Shown piece by piece: positions 25,591-34,317 of a stretch of DNA of 64,000 nucleotides. The position numbers and the translations under genes were made by a program. Location: assembly GCF_036181745.1 (NCBI RefSeq), contig NZ_CP108080.1, positions 5,955,501 to 6,019,500 of the forward strand. Reading direction: 5' to 3'. This DNA comes from Streptomyces sp. NBC_00259. GTDB lineage: Bacteria; Actinomycetota; Actinomycetes; Streptomycetales; Streptomycetaceae. The notes beneath the pieces are model-generated. The model searched no databases. It was not told the DNA's origin and saw nothing but the letters and a program-made list of their open reading frames with translations. The first letter of the stretch is position 1, and every line of letters starts with the position of its first letter.

Positions 25591-25950
25591 TGACGCTCGT
25601 TTGACGCTCCGCGTCCCGAACGGCCGACGGGCTGAGCCGTAGAAGCGCACCTGACCTGGCCTTTTACCTGATTCCGTCTCAGTGGACATCCTTCCGATGA
25701 CGTCGCACGTGGAGTGCGTGGCTATTCTTGAGCTGGCTGCGAAGGGCCTCTGACCTCGGGGTTCTCTCGATTTCTCAGGCGTGGCCGGGTGTGCTTGACC
25801 TGTTTCCCGAACTCCACCGCGTGGAACATGTCGCAGGGTCGCGCCATGCGTCCCACCTGCGGCTTCGCGCAGCGGTGCGCGGATGAGGAGGGTTCTGCCT
25901 CGACCTCGTGAGGGCGGTTGGGGAAACCTTTTGACGCTCGTGCGACGCTG
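25591..25950 (+). repeat. att-like module, copy 3 (arms on both sides)
   Basis: Left arms TGACGCTC at 25591-25598 and 25602-25609; core beginning GACATC at 25685 (LPMTSHVECVAILE and a stop). The right arms are TGACGCTC at 25932-25939 and the degenerate CGACGCTG at 25943-25950. Arm spacing is 11 bp on both sides, as in the other copies. The core is diverged from copies 1 and 2 at several third-codon positions, so the copies are not very recent duplicates. An NRPS fragment begins about 45 bp beyond the right arm. Confidence 0.5.
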
Positions 25951-25964
25951 ATCCTGACGGAGAG

Positions 25965-26800
25965 TCATGATGCTCGTTCAGCGACCATCGAGCACTGCTG
26001 CCACTCGTCCACGGGGTCGTGGGAGTCCTGCTCGGTGGAAGCGTTTCGCTCCGGGATGACGTAGGCGACGAGGCGTTTGTCGCCGGGCTGGTCCTCGCGG
26101 ACCAGGACCACGGCCCGGGTGACGCCGGGGTGGCTGGTCAGGACGGACTCGATCTCGCCGGGCTCGATCCGGAAGCCACGGATCTCGACCTGTTCGTCGG
26201 CGCGGGAGAGGAACTTGTCCGTCGGGGCGCCAGCGGACGAGTCGCCGGTGCGGTACATGCGCTCGCCGGTGCCGAACGGGCAGGCGATGAATCGTTCCGC
26301 GGTCAGGCCGGGGCCGTTGAGGTAGCCGCGGGCCAGGCCGGCTCCGCTGAGGTACAGCTCACCGGCCACACCCGGTGCCACCGGACGCAGATCCGCATCC
26401 AACACAAACACCCGTGTGCCCGGCACCGGCGTACCGATCGGTGGCACCTCACCCGGCGTCAACGGAGCACTCACCGTTGCAGCGACGGTTGATTCCGTGG
26501 GGCCGTGAACGTTGAACATGCGCCGGCCCGGTGCCCACTCGTCGACCAGGCCCACCGGATAAGCGTCACCGCCGACGAGAAGAGTGCGCAGCTCGGGCAG
26601 GTCTCGCGCCGGGACCGTGGCCAGGACCGGCGCGGGAACGCTGACGTGGGTGACTTTCTCGCGGTCCAGGACCAGAAGCAGGTCTTCTCCCAGCAGCTTG
26701 TCCGTGCCGGGCACGACGACAGTGGCGCCGGCGGCGATCGCGATACAGAGGTCACCGGTCCATACGTCGAAGTTGGGCGAGGCGCCCGAGGCGATCCGGT
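25965..26800 (-). pseudogene. NRPS adenylation-domain fragment (A4 to A8, before a methyltransferase insertion)
   Basis: About 275 residues of an adenylation domain truncated at both ends. It starts at ASPNFDVWTGDL (A4 region) and includes FNVHGPTESTVAATV (A5), GELYLSGAGLARGYLNGPGL (A6), MYRTGD (A7) and VEIRGFRIEPGEIESVL (A8). After A8 it reads DPVDEWQQ, which resembles the start of an N-methyltransferase domain inserted between A8 and A9. The frame then breaks off (CSMVAERAS, stop). No carrier or condensation domain is nearby. It is a remnant of an N-methylating module, stopping beside att-like copy 3. Confidence 0.75.
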
Positions 26801-26847
26801 ATCTGGAAATGGAGCACGCGCGAGCGAAGTCGTCATCACCGTGTAAG

Positions 26848-26868
26848 GGGTCCTGGTGCAAAGGACCC
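26848..26868. terminator. short perfect hairpin between NRPS remnant and transporter operon
   Basis: GGGTCCT pairs with AGGACCC around a 7-nt loop. It sits just ahead of the Fur-like box and marks the boundary between the NRPS debris and the transporter operon. It could terminate transcription or be a leftover terminal repeat. Confidence 0.35.
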
Positions 26869-26876
26869 GGGGGTAA

Positions 26877-26899
26877 TTGAATATGATTGTCATATGCTA
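26877..26899 (+). promoter_or_regulatory. Fur/Zur-like palindromic operator
   Basis: ATATGATTGTCATAT at 26881-26895 is an inverted repeat (ATATGA-TTG-TCATAT) in an AT-rich patch, about 57 bp upstream of the binding-protein start. The centre ATGATTNTCAT resembles actinobacterial Zur boxes and the classical Fur 19-mer. It suggests repression by a Fur-family metalloregulator, making the operon a candidate metal or metallophore importer. Inferred from sequence shape only. Confidence 0.45.
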
Positions 26900-26952
26900 G
26901 CTTCAGGGACGCGCTGTCCAGCGCCCCCGTCCCATGGCCTGAAAGTCTCCCC

Positions 26953-28449
26953 ATGCACCCGTCCAAGCTCCTGCCCCTGGGTTCCCTCGCAGCCGTCTCG
27001 GTCCTCCTCCTCACCGGCTGCTTCGCCTCCGGCGCCGACAGCGCCGGAGGTGACTCCAACGGCGAGCGCCGCATCAGGCTCGCGATGATGCAGCCGCCGC
27101 GGTCCGGGCTCTCCCCGCTCAGCGACGATGCCTTCAAGCTCTCCCGGTGGTCGACGGCGGAAACCCTGGTCACCCTCGACAAGGACGGCGACCCCCGGCC
27201 CGCCCTGGCCGCCAAGTGGCAGCGCAGCGACCCCCGTACGTGGACGTTCACCGTGCGCGAGGGCGTCACCTTCCACGACGGCACCGCGCTGACCGCCGAG
27301 GCCGTCGCCCGCTCGCTCACGCGGGCCGCCACCGCCGCCCCCAAGCCGCGCATCCTCGACGGCGTCGGCCTGACGGCCGCGGCCGAGGGCAACACCGTGC
27401 GGGTCACCACCACCGACGCCGATCCGCTGGTCCCCCAGCGGCTCTCCTCGCCGCAGTTGTCGATCCTCGCGGCCAAGGCGTACCAAGGAAAGACCGTCAA
27501 CCCGGTCGGCGCGGGCACCGGCGCGTTCGTGCTGACGAAGGTGAACGGCACCAGCTCCGCCGCCCTGGACCGCAATGAGAAGTACTGGGGCGGCCGGGCC
27601 AAGGCGCCCGGAATCGACGTGCGGTTCATTCCCGACGGCACCGCCCGCGCCGCCGCGCTGCGCAGCGGCGAGGCCGACATCGTCGAATCGATCCCCGTCT
27701 CCCAGGCGCCGCTGCTCGCCGAGAACCAGATCACCGAGGTGCCGATGCCGCGCACCAACACCCTGTACCTCAACACCGAGAAGGGGGCCTTCAAGGACCC
27801 GGCGATACGCGCCGCCGCCCGCGTGGCGATCGACGCCAAGGCCCTGGTCTCCGGGGTGTACGAGAACCGCGCCGACGTCGCCGAGGGCCTGCTGGGACCC
27901 GCGCTGCCGTGGGCGAAGCAGCGCCAGGGCCGCACCGCCGCCACCGCCCCGGGCAAGGTGAACGGCGCCACCATCACCATCGGCACCTTCACCGACCGCG
28001 CCGAGCTGCCGGAGGTCGCGGCCAGTCTCCAACAGCAGCTCCAGAAGGCCGGCTTCAAGGTGAAGCTGGACATCCGTGAGTACGCCAACATCGAGCAGGA
28101 CGCGCTGGCCGGGAAGTTCGACGCGTTCATCTTGTCCCGCGCGACCATCCTGGACTCCGGCGACCCGACCGCATACCTGCAGAGCGACTTCGGCAGCGAG
28201 GGCTCGTTCAATATCGCCCAGCTCTCCGACCCCGCCGTGGACCAGGCGCTGCGGAAGGCGTCGGCCACCCCCGCGGGTGACGCCCGGCGCGCCGCGATCC
28301 TGGCGGCGGAGACCGCGGTCCTCAACTCCGACGCCGCGCTCCCGCTGCTCCATGAGCGGGTCGTCCAGGGCGACGCGGCGCATGTGGTGGGCTCGGTGAA
28401 GGACCCGCGCGAGCGTGAGTTGATCAGCATCGCCACGCATATCTCATGA
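26953..28449 (+). CDS. SBP_bac_5 family ABC substrate-binding lipoprotein (metal/metallophore candidate)
   Basis: 498 residues with lipoprotein signal LLLTGC (lipid-modified Cys23). The body is a family-5 solute-binding protein (REGVTFHDGTALTAEAVARS; NTLYLNTEKGAFKDPAIRAA), related to nickel, staphylopine or peptide binders. The ATG at 26953 fits the signal peptide, though the ribosome binding site is weak; frames open further upstream but would displace the signal. It heads an operon with a fused permease and two ATPases, and a Fur-family-like box lies upstream. The ligand is not identifiable; a metal-chelate is inferred. Confidence 0.83.
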   Translation: MHPSKLLPLGSLAAVSVLLLTGCFASGADSAGGDSNGERRIRLAMMQPPRSGLSPLSDDAFKLSRWSTAETLVTLDKDGDPRPALAAKWQRSDPRTWTFTVREGVTFHDGTALTAEAVARSLTRAATAAPKPRILDGVGLTAAAEGNTVRVTTTDADPLVPQRLSSPQLSILAAKAYQGKTVNPVGAGTGAFVLTKVNGTSSAALDRNEKYWGGRAKAPGIDVRFIPDGTARAAALRSGEADIVESIPVSQAPLLAENQITEVPMPRTNTLYLNTEKGAFKDPAIRAAARVAIDAKALVSGVYENRADVAEGLLGPALPWAKQRQGRTAATAPGKVNGATITIGTFTDRAELPEVAASLQQQLQKAGFKVKLDIREYANIEQDALAGKFDAFILSRATILDSGDPTAYLQSDFGSEGSFNIAQLSDPAVDQALRKASATPAGDARRAAILAAETAVLNSDAALPLLHERVVQGDAAHVVGSVKDPRERELISIATHIS

Positions 28450-28492
28450 GAGCTCAACTCATGAAGGCTCAACTCATGAGGGTCATTTCATG
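28446..28492 (+). repeat. quasi-repeats with four ATGA motifs at a gene junction
   Basis: CTCATGAGAG, CTCATGAAGG, CTCATGAGGG and TTCATGAGGG occur in succession, linked by CTCAA and TCA spacers. The first contains the stop of the binding-protein gene and the last contains the permease ATG at 28490. The units look like duplicated start-site sequence. Confidence 0.6.
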
Positions 28493-30217
28493 AGGGCTGC
28501 GCTGACTCGCGTGACCGGGCTGGCCGCGGTGACGGCCTGCGTCGGGCTGCTGCCCTGGCTCTCGGGGCGCGACCCGGCGCTCACCGTGCTCCGCGCCCGC
28601 TCGGCCGAACAGGAGCCCACCGCCGAGGCGCTGGCGTCGATCCGGGACGATCTCGGGCTCGGCGCGGGGCCGCTCAGCCTGCTCGGCGACTGGGCGGGCG
28701 GCCTGGTCCGCGGCGACCTCGGCACCTCCTGGGTGTCCGGCGCCGATGTGCTGCCGTCGGTGCTCTCCGGGCTCGGTGTCTCGCTCGGGCTCATGGGCGC
28801 GTCCCTGCTGGTGGCGCTGGTGACGGCGACCGCGCTCTGCGCCGAACCGCTGGTACGCGGGGCACGCGCCACAGCACGCCACCGGTCCGGGACGGCCGCG
28901 GCGATCCTGGTGTCCCTGCCGGAGTTCCTGCTCGCCACCGTCGGACTGCTGGTCCTGGGGGTGTGGTGGGGGCTGTTGCCGACCTCCGGCTGGCAGGGGC
29001 CGAGCCATCTGGTGCTGCCCGCGCTGGCGTTGGGCATTCCCGCGGGCGGACTGCTCGGGCGTCTCGTCGACGACGCGCTGCCCGCGGTCTTCGCGGAGCG
29101 CTGGACGGAGCTGTGGCGCGCCTCGGGCGTCACCGCCTGGCGTATCGCGGCTGCCGCGCTGCGCCGGTCCCTGCCCTCCGTACTGCCCCAACTCGGACTG
29201 GTCGCCGTCGGCCTGACGGGCGGCGCGGTCGCCGTCGAGACCGTATTCGCCATTCCCGGCATTGGACGTACGGCGCTGGGCGCGGCCAAGTCCCAGGATC
29301 TGCCGATGCTCCAGGGGGCCGTGCTGGCGCTTCTCGTGCTCGGGCTGCTGGCGGGCGCGCTCACCCATCTGATACGACGGCGGCTGCTCGGCCCCGGCCT
29401 GCGCGACGCGCAACTGGCGCTGGCCGCACCCCCGCCGCCCGTGCTCGGACGGCTTCGTACCGCCGTGCCCATCGTCCTCGGGGCGGCGCTGACCACAATC
29501 GTCGGCGCGGGGCTGCTGCGCGATCCGTACGCCGTGGACACCGCGCTCCGGCTGGCCGCCCCCTCCGGGGCGCATCCGCTGGGCACCGACGGGCTCGGCC
29601 GGGACGTGCTCGCGCGGATCGGGCACGGCGCGGCGGCGACCGTCGGCGTCGCCTTCGCGGTCTGCGTGGTCAGCTGCCTGCTGGCGCTGGCGATCGGCTT
29701 TCTGCCGTCCGTCGCGGCGGGCGCGTCGGACATCGCCAACGCGCTGCCGCCGGTGATCGTGGGCATCCTCGTCTCCGCCGCCCTCGGGCCCGGCACGGGC
29801 GGCGCGTCGCTCGCGGTCGCGCTGGTCTCGTGGCCGCCACTGGCCGCGCACGCCGCCGCGCTGGTCCAGGAGGTGCGGGCCTCCGGCTTTCTCGCGGCGC
29901 AGCGGGCGATCGGTTCCAGCCGGTACTGGATCCTCACACGTCACGTCCTGCCCTCGGTGGCCGGGCCCGTGGTGCGGCACGCCGTGCTGCGGCTGCCGGG
30001 CATCGCGCTGGCGCTGGCCTCGCTCGGCTTCCTGGGGCTCGGCGCGCAGCCGCCCACGCCCGAGTGGGGGCTGCTGCTGGACGAGTCGCGTGCGTATATG
30101 GAGCGCGCGCCGTGGGCGGCCCTCGCCCCGGCGGGCGCGCTCGCCCTGCTCGCGGGCCTGGCCGTATCGCTGGCCGCACTCCCCCTGACCCGAAGGCGCA
30201 GCACCCATGCCGCATGA
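28490..30217 (+). CDS. fused double ABC permease (DppB-DppC-like in one chain)
   Basis: 575 residues, about twice the usual permease length. Residues ~1-300 are a DppB-type half (RDDLGLGAGP...LVRGDLGTSWV, EAA-like loop WTELWRASGVTAWRIAAAAL, VFAIPGIGRTALGA). Residues ~320-570 are a DppC-type half (HPLGTDGLGRDVLARIGHGA, EAA loop SGFLAAQRAIGSSRYWILTRHVLP, LGFLGLGAQPPTPEWGLLL). About 11-12 membrane helices are expected. The single chain would form the entire channel. Start ATG is within the ATGA quasi-repeats; the stop overlaps the next gene by 11 bp. Confidence 0.84.
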   Translation: MRAALTRVTGLAAVTACVGLLPWLSGRDPALTVLRARSAEQEPTAEALASIRDDLGLGAGPLSLLGDWAGGLVRGDLGTSWVSGADVLPSVLSGLGVSLGLMGASLLVALVTATALCAEPLVRGARATARHRSGTAAAILVSLPEFLLATVGLLVLGVWWGLLPTSGWQGPSHLVLPALALGIPAGGLLGRLVDDALPAVFAERWTELWRASGVTAWRIAAAALRRSLPSVLPQLGLVAVGLTGGAVAVETVFAIPGIGRTALGAAKSQDLPMLQGAVLALLVLGLLAGALTHLIRRRLLGPGLRDAQLALAAPPPPVLGRLRTAVPIVLGAALTTIVGAGLLRDPYAVDTALRLAAPSGAHPLGTDGLGRDVLARIGHGAAATVGVAFAVCVVSCLLALAIGFLPSVAAGASDIANALPPVIVGILVSAALGPGTGGASLAVALVSWPPLAAHAAALVQEVRASGFLAAQRAIGSSRYWILTRHVLPSVAGPVVRHAVLRLPGIALALASLGFLGLGAQPPTPEWGLLLDESRAYMERAPWAALAPAGALALLAGLAVSLAALPLTRRRSTHAA

Positions 30218-31217
30218 CACCTCTGCCCTGTTGTCCGTACGCGATCTACGCATCGCCCTGCCCTCGGGCACCCACGCCGTACGCGGGCTCTCCTTCGATG
30301 TGCGCGGCGGTGAAGTCCTGGCCCTGGTCGGTGAGTCGGGCGCGGGAAAGTCGCTGACCGCGCGCGCGGTCCTGGGGATGCTGCCGAGCTCCACCCGGGT
30401 CACGGGCAGCGTGCGGCTGGGGGAGCTGGAGCTGCTCGGGGCGCGCCGGGCTGTGTATGCGGGCCTGTGGGGGCGGCGTATCGGATATGTACCGCAGGAC
30501 GCGCTCTCCGTGCTGTCGCCGGTGCACACCGTCGGGGCGCAACTCGCCGCCGTCGTACGGTCGGTCAGCGGGGTGAGCCGACGGGCGGCGCGCGAGCGGG
30601 CGGTCGCCGCGCTGGAGCGAGTGGCGATCCCGGACGCGGCCCGCCGCGCCCGCGCGTATCCGCACGAGTTCTCCGGCGGGATGCGTCAGCGCGCGGCCAT
30701 CGCGATGGCCATGCTCAACGAGCCCGAGCTGCTGATCGCGGACGAGCCGACGACCGCGCTCGACCCGTCCATCCAGCGGCAGGTCCTCGACGTCCTGGCG
30801 GCACAGCGCGAGGCAACGGGCGCGGCGCTCCTGCTCATCACCCACGACCTGGGAATCGTCGCCGACCGCGCCGACCGGGTGCTGGTGATGTACGCGGGAC
30901 GGCACGCCGAGTCCGGCCCGGTCGAAGGCGTCTTCGCCCGCCCCCGGGCCCCGTACACCGCCGGGCTGATCGCCTCGCTGCCGCCCGAGGAACCGGTGCC
31001 CGGCCGCAGACTTCCGGCGATCGCCGGGGTTCCGCCCTCGGGCCCGCTTCCGGGGTGCGCGTTCGCGCCGCGCTGCCCGCTGGCCGACGCACGCTGCCGT
31101 ACACAGGAGCCCGAGCCGACGCCGGCCGGGCCCGGCGGGTCGCTGGTCTCCTGCCACCACTCGGCGCGACTCCCTTTCCCCGCTGATGACTTGTTCCTCA
31201 GGAACGGAGTCGTATGA
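30207..31217 (+). CDS. ABC transporter ATPase (DppD/NikD-like)
   Basis: 336 residues. Walker A is GESGAGKS near residue 43, the signature is FSGGMRQRAAIAMAM, Walker B is LLIADEPTTALD, and the switch is LITHDLGIVAD. The oligopeptide-type C-terminal region contains CAFAPRCPLADARC, a Cys motif of this family. It starts inside the permease gene and its stop overlaps the next ATG (ATGA), so it is tightly coupled. Confidence 0.86.
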   Translation: MPHDTSALLSVRDLRIALPSGTHAVRGLSFDVRGGEVLALVGESGAGKSLTARAVLGMLPSSTRVTGSVRLGELELLGARRAVYAGLWGRRIGYVPQDALSVLSPVHTVGAQLAAVVRSVSGVSRRAARERAVAALERVAIPDAARRARAYPHEFSGGMRQRAAIAMAMLNEPELLIADEPTTALDPSIQRQVLDVLAAQREATGAALLLITHDLGIVADRADRVLVMYAGRHAESGPVEGVFARPRAPYTAGLIASLPPEEPVPGRRLPAIAGVPPSGPLPGCAFAPRCPLADARCRTQEPEPTPAGPGGSLVSCHHSARLPFPADDLFLRNGVV

Positions 31218-31993
31218 CCACCCTGCTCAGCGTGCGCGACCTGGTGGTCCGCTACCCGGGCCGTAACCGCCGGGTCCCGCCCCGGCTCGCCGTCGACCGG
31301 GTCTCCTTCGAACTGGCCGCCGGTCAGACGCTGGCCTTGATCGGCGAATCGGGATCGGGCAAGTCGAGCACCGCCTCGGCGGTACTGGGGCTGCGCCGCC
31401 CCGAAAGCGGTGAGGTGTGGTTCGACGGGCACGAGCTCACAGCCCTGGACGAGCCGCAGCTGCGGCCGCTGCGCCTGCGGTTCCAGCCGGTGTTCCAGGA
31501 CCCGTTCGGCTCGCTGAGCCCGCGTCGGCGGATACGGGACGCGGTCGCCGAACCGCTGCGCGTCCAGGGCCGCTGGGATCCGCGCTCCGGACCGCGCCGG
31601 GTCGCCGAACTGCTGGAGCTGGTCGGCCTGGACGCGACGGCACACGGCGATCGACTGCCGCACGAGCTGTCCGGGGGCCAGTGCCAGCGGGTGGGCGTGG
31701 CCCGCGCGCTGGCGAGCGACCCCCAACTGCTGGTACTGGACGAACCGGTGGCCGCGCTCGACCCATCCGTACGGGCCGGGGTGCTCAATCTGCTGACGGA
31801 CCTACAGGAGCGGCTCGGGCTGGCGTACTTGCTCATCTGCCACGATCTGGCACTGGTCCGGCACATGGCGCACCGGGTGGCGGTGATGCAGGCCGGCCGC
31901 ATCGTGGAGACGGCGTCCGCGCAGGCGCTGCACGGGGCGGCGGAGCACCCGCACACGAGGGAACTGCTGGCGGCGGCGCGGCGCGGTGCCTAG
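31214..31993 (+). CDS. ABC transporter ATPase (DppF/NikE-like)
   Basis: 259 residues. Walker A is GESGSGKSS near residue 45, the signature is LSGGQCQRVGVARAL (Cys where Arg is usual), and Walker B is LLVLDEPVAALD. Unlike the other ATPases here it lacks the long Cys-rich C-terminal extension and ends soon after the HTRELLAAARRGA segment, resembling the shorter NikE type. It is the last gene of the operon. Confidence 0.86.
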   Translation: MTTLLSVRDLVVRYPGRNRRVPPRLAVDRVSFELAAGQTLALIGESGSGKSSTASAVLGLRRPESGEVWFDGHELTALDEPQLRPLRLRFQPVFQDPFGSLSPRRRIRDAVAEPLRVQGRWDPRSGPRRVAELLELVGLDATAHGDRLPHELSGGQCQRVGVARALASDPQLLVLDEPVAALDPSVRAGVLNLLTDLQERLGLAYLLICHDLALVRHMAHRVAVMQAGRIVETASAQALHGAAEHPHTRELLAAARRGA

Positions 31994-32235
31994 GAGAGCG
32001 ACCCGTGGGCGGTCTGCGGCTACCCACCGTGCTGCTGCCGTTCATGGCGTCGGCCAGTCCGTTCACCCTGCGCCAAATGCGCGACTACGTACGTCACGGA
32101 CGGGCCAATACCGACGCGTCGTACGGGGGCGTCACATGGGCCGGGGAGAACAGCGACGACCGCGCACCACACCCTGGGCGCCACCCCGAGCGTTGTGTGG
32201 CGTTGGACGCAAGCCAGTCGCCGCCGGCTGTTGGG
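31994..32235. other. intergenic, unidentified coding-like stretch
   Basis: A plus-strand frame here reads VGGLRLPTVLLPFMASASPF and TLRQMRDYVRHGRANTDASY without a recognisable domain. It ends where the integrase remnant begins. No terminator hairpin is obvious after the transporter operon. Confidence 0.25.
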
Positions 32236-32600
32236 CTTGGTCATGATTCCCACGCCGGGCGAGGTCGATCTGATCGCGGAGCACATCGCGCCGCAGTACC
32301 GGCTCACCGTCTACCTTCAGTCGGGCACCGGCCAGCGTCCCAGCGAGGCCCTGGCCTTTTCCACCGAGTGCCGGCGGCCTGGCTTCATCAGGATCCGCCG
32401 GCAGGTCAGCGCGAAGGCCGCGCTTCCCGCGTCGCCTGATTGCGGAGCAGCGCAGTTCGTCAAAGTCGGCCGCCATGTACGCATCCCGGAAAGCGCGCTG
32501 GGCGCGTTCATCGATGCTCACACCATTCAGCCGATACGCCGGCGTGGTGGCACCCTGCGGAGGGCTGCCTGATGGCCAACGATGTTCGCGGGGTTTCCCG
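32236..32600 (+). pseudogene. integrase and excisionase remnants of an integrative element
   Basis: Residues IPTPGEVDLIAEHIAPQYRL, TVYLQSGTGQRPSEAL and RIRRQVS match the start of a tyrosine-recombinase catalytic domain, including the first Arg region, but stop before the His-x-x-Arg and Tyr motifs. Directly after comes the C-terminus of a MerR/excisionase-type protein (KVGRHVRIPESALGAFIDAH, then RRRGGTLRRAA). Its stop overlaps an ATG (TGATG at 32571), the arrangement typical of xis-int pairs in actinomycete integrative elements. The order int-xis-int' shows rearrangement. Confidence 0.6.
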
Positions 32601-32664
32601 TCCTCATGTGTGCTGGATCCGTTCCGCAGGTTCCTGCTCGGCACCTGCTCCGTTCAGTGATCCG

Positions 32665-34317
32665 TCAGCGGACTCGCAGGACGTCCAGGGCTGTGAGGGC
32701 CACTTGCAAGGCGGTGCGCTGTTCGCCGGATTCGAGGTCGCAGTCGAGCAGGCGCTCGATGGTGCGCATGCGTTGATAGAACGTCTCGCGGGACAGGCCG
32801 CCGCGGCGGGCGGCGCTGGTCTTGTTGCCGGCGGCGTCGAGGTAGTGGCGGAGGGTCGTCAGCAGGTCGGTGCCGTGTCGGGTGTCGTGATAGAGGAGGC
32901 GGCCGAGTTGTTGTTCGGCGTATTGCTGGATCCGGGTGTCCTCGCGGAGCGCGTACAGCAGGCGGCGCAGGCCGACATCTGAGAGTTCGTGGAAGGAGCG
33001 GCCCGGGGGGAGGGGCTGGTCGGGCGGGGTGGCCTCGGCCACGCGGGTTGCCTGGTGGAAGGAACGGGGGGCGTCGGTGAGGTCGTCGACCTCGGAGCCG
33101 ACGCTCACGACGGCCTGCGGGGAGAGGTCGAGCGCGGCGTGGCTCAGCCGTTCGACCGTGGTGCCAGGGGTGTGAGGGGCTCAGGGCGAGCTGTACTCCC
33201 AGGCGGCCGGGGGTCAGTTTGCCGATGAGTGTCGGGATTCCCGTCGTGTGCAGGTCCTGGGACAGGCGGGTCTCGGGATTCGCTGTGGTGTCTTCTGCGG
33301 GGAGGTCCACCACGACCGTGAGGAAACGGCTGTTCTCGGTGGGCAGGCCCAGTGCGGCCAGGCGGGCGTAAGCGTCTTCGGGGGAGCGGTGGCGCTGCTC
33401 GACGAGGTCGCGAAGGGCGTTGCGGTGTGCGGTGCGTTCCCATGGTGTGGGGTGGATGAGGCGGGCGACGGTCAGAGCCATCGCCGTTCTCTCCAGGACG
33501 GTGACGTGCTCCGGTCCGAAGGCGGGTTCGGCGGTGGGGGCGGGCAGCATGGCCACGCGGCCCCAGCGTTCGCCTTGGTATTCGACCGGTGCGGTGAGCC
33601 AGCCTTCCGGGCCGCGTTGGCTCGTGCGGTCGCCGGGCGGGGTCGCTCTGGAGCGTTGCTCCCAATCGGTGAGTGCTTCCTCCAGGGTGGTGCCAGAGGG
33701 CTCGCAGATCAGCGCCTGGTGGACCAGGTTCTCCAGGACGACCGTGCGGCCGCTCATCTCGGCCGCCGCGCGCATGACGTCCTCCGGTCCGGCACCGCGC
33801 AGCGTCAGCTTGGTGAACGCCTCGTGGACGCGCTGGGTGCGGCGCATCGCCTCGGCCTGGTTGCCGAGGACGAGGGCGTGGACGACCTGCGTGACCTCAA
33901 GGAAGTTGACGTCCTTGGCGAGGGTGATCAGCGGCAGCCCGCGGGCGCGGCAGGCGTGGACGAGGACTTCGGGTGGGCGGTGGTAGCGCCGTACGAGTTC
34001 GATGACCAGGGCCGCCGCCCCGATGCCGGCGAGTTCGTCGACGTAGCGTCGGATGCCTGCCGGCTCCTCGGGAAGGGGCATGCCGGTGGTCAGGACGAGC
34101 TCGCCGCCCTTGAGGAAGGAGGCGGGGTCGGTCAGTTCGGTGATGTGGACCCAGCGGACCGGCCGGTCGAGGTGGGCTTCGCCGGTGCGACCTGGGGCTG
34201 TCCGGAGGCCAGGACGGGCAGGGCCAGGACGTCGGCGATGGTGAGAGCGCGGCCGGGCGGACTGCTGTCCGGGGCGCCCGTGTCCGGCGGTCGCGCCGTC
34301 GAGGTGTTGTCGTTCAC
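32665..34317 (-). pseudogene. PucR-family transcriptional regulator with two frameshifts
   Basis: The pieces together give a full-length PucR protein. The first is an N-terminal start (ALTIADVLALPVLASGQPQV). The second, in another frame, is the purine-catabolism-type domain (HLDRPVRWVHITELTDPASF, LKGGELVLTTGM) and middle region. The third, in a further frame, is the C-terminal PucR helix-turn-helix (LLTTLRHYLDAAGNKTSAAR, SRETFYQRMRTIERLL). Frame changes occur near 34190 and near 33165-33180. Divergent gabT-type genes are often controlled by such regulators. Either a pseudogene or a sequence with two indel errors. Confidence 0.72.
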
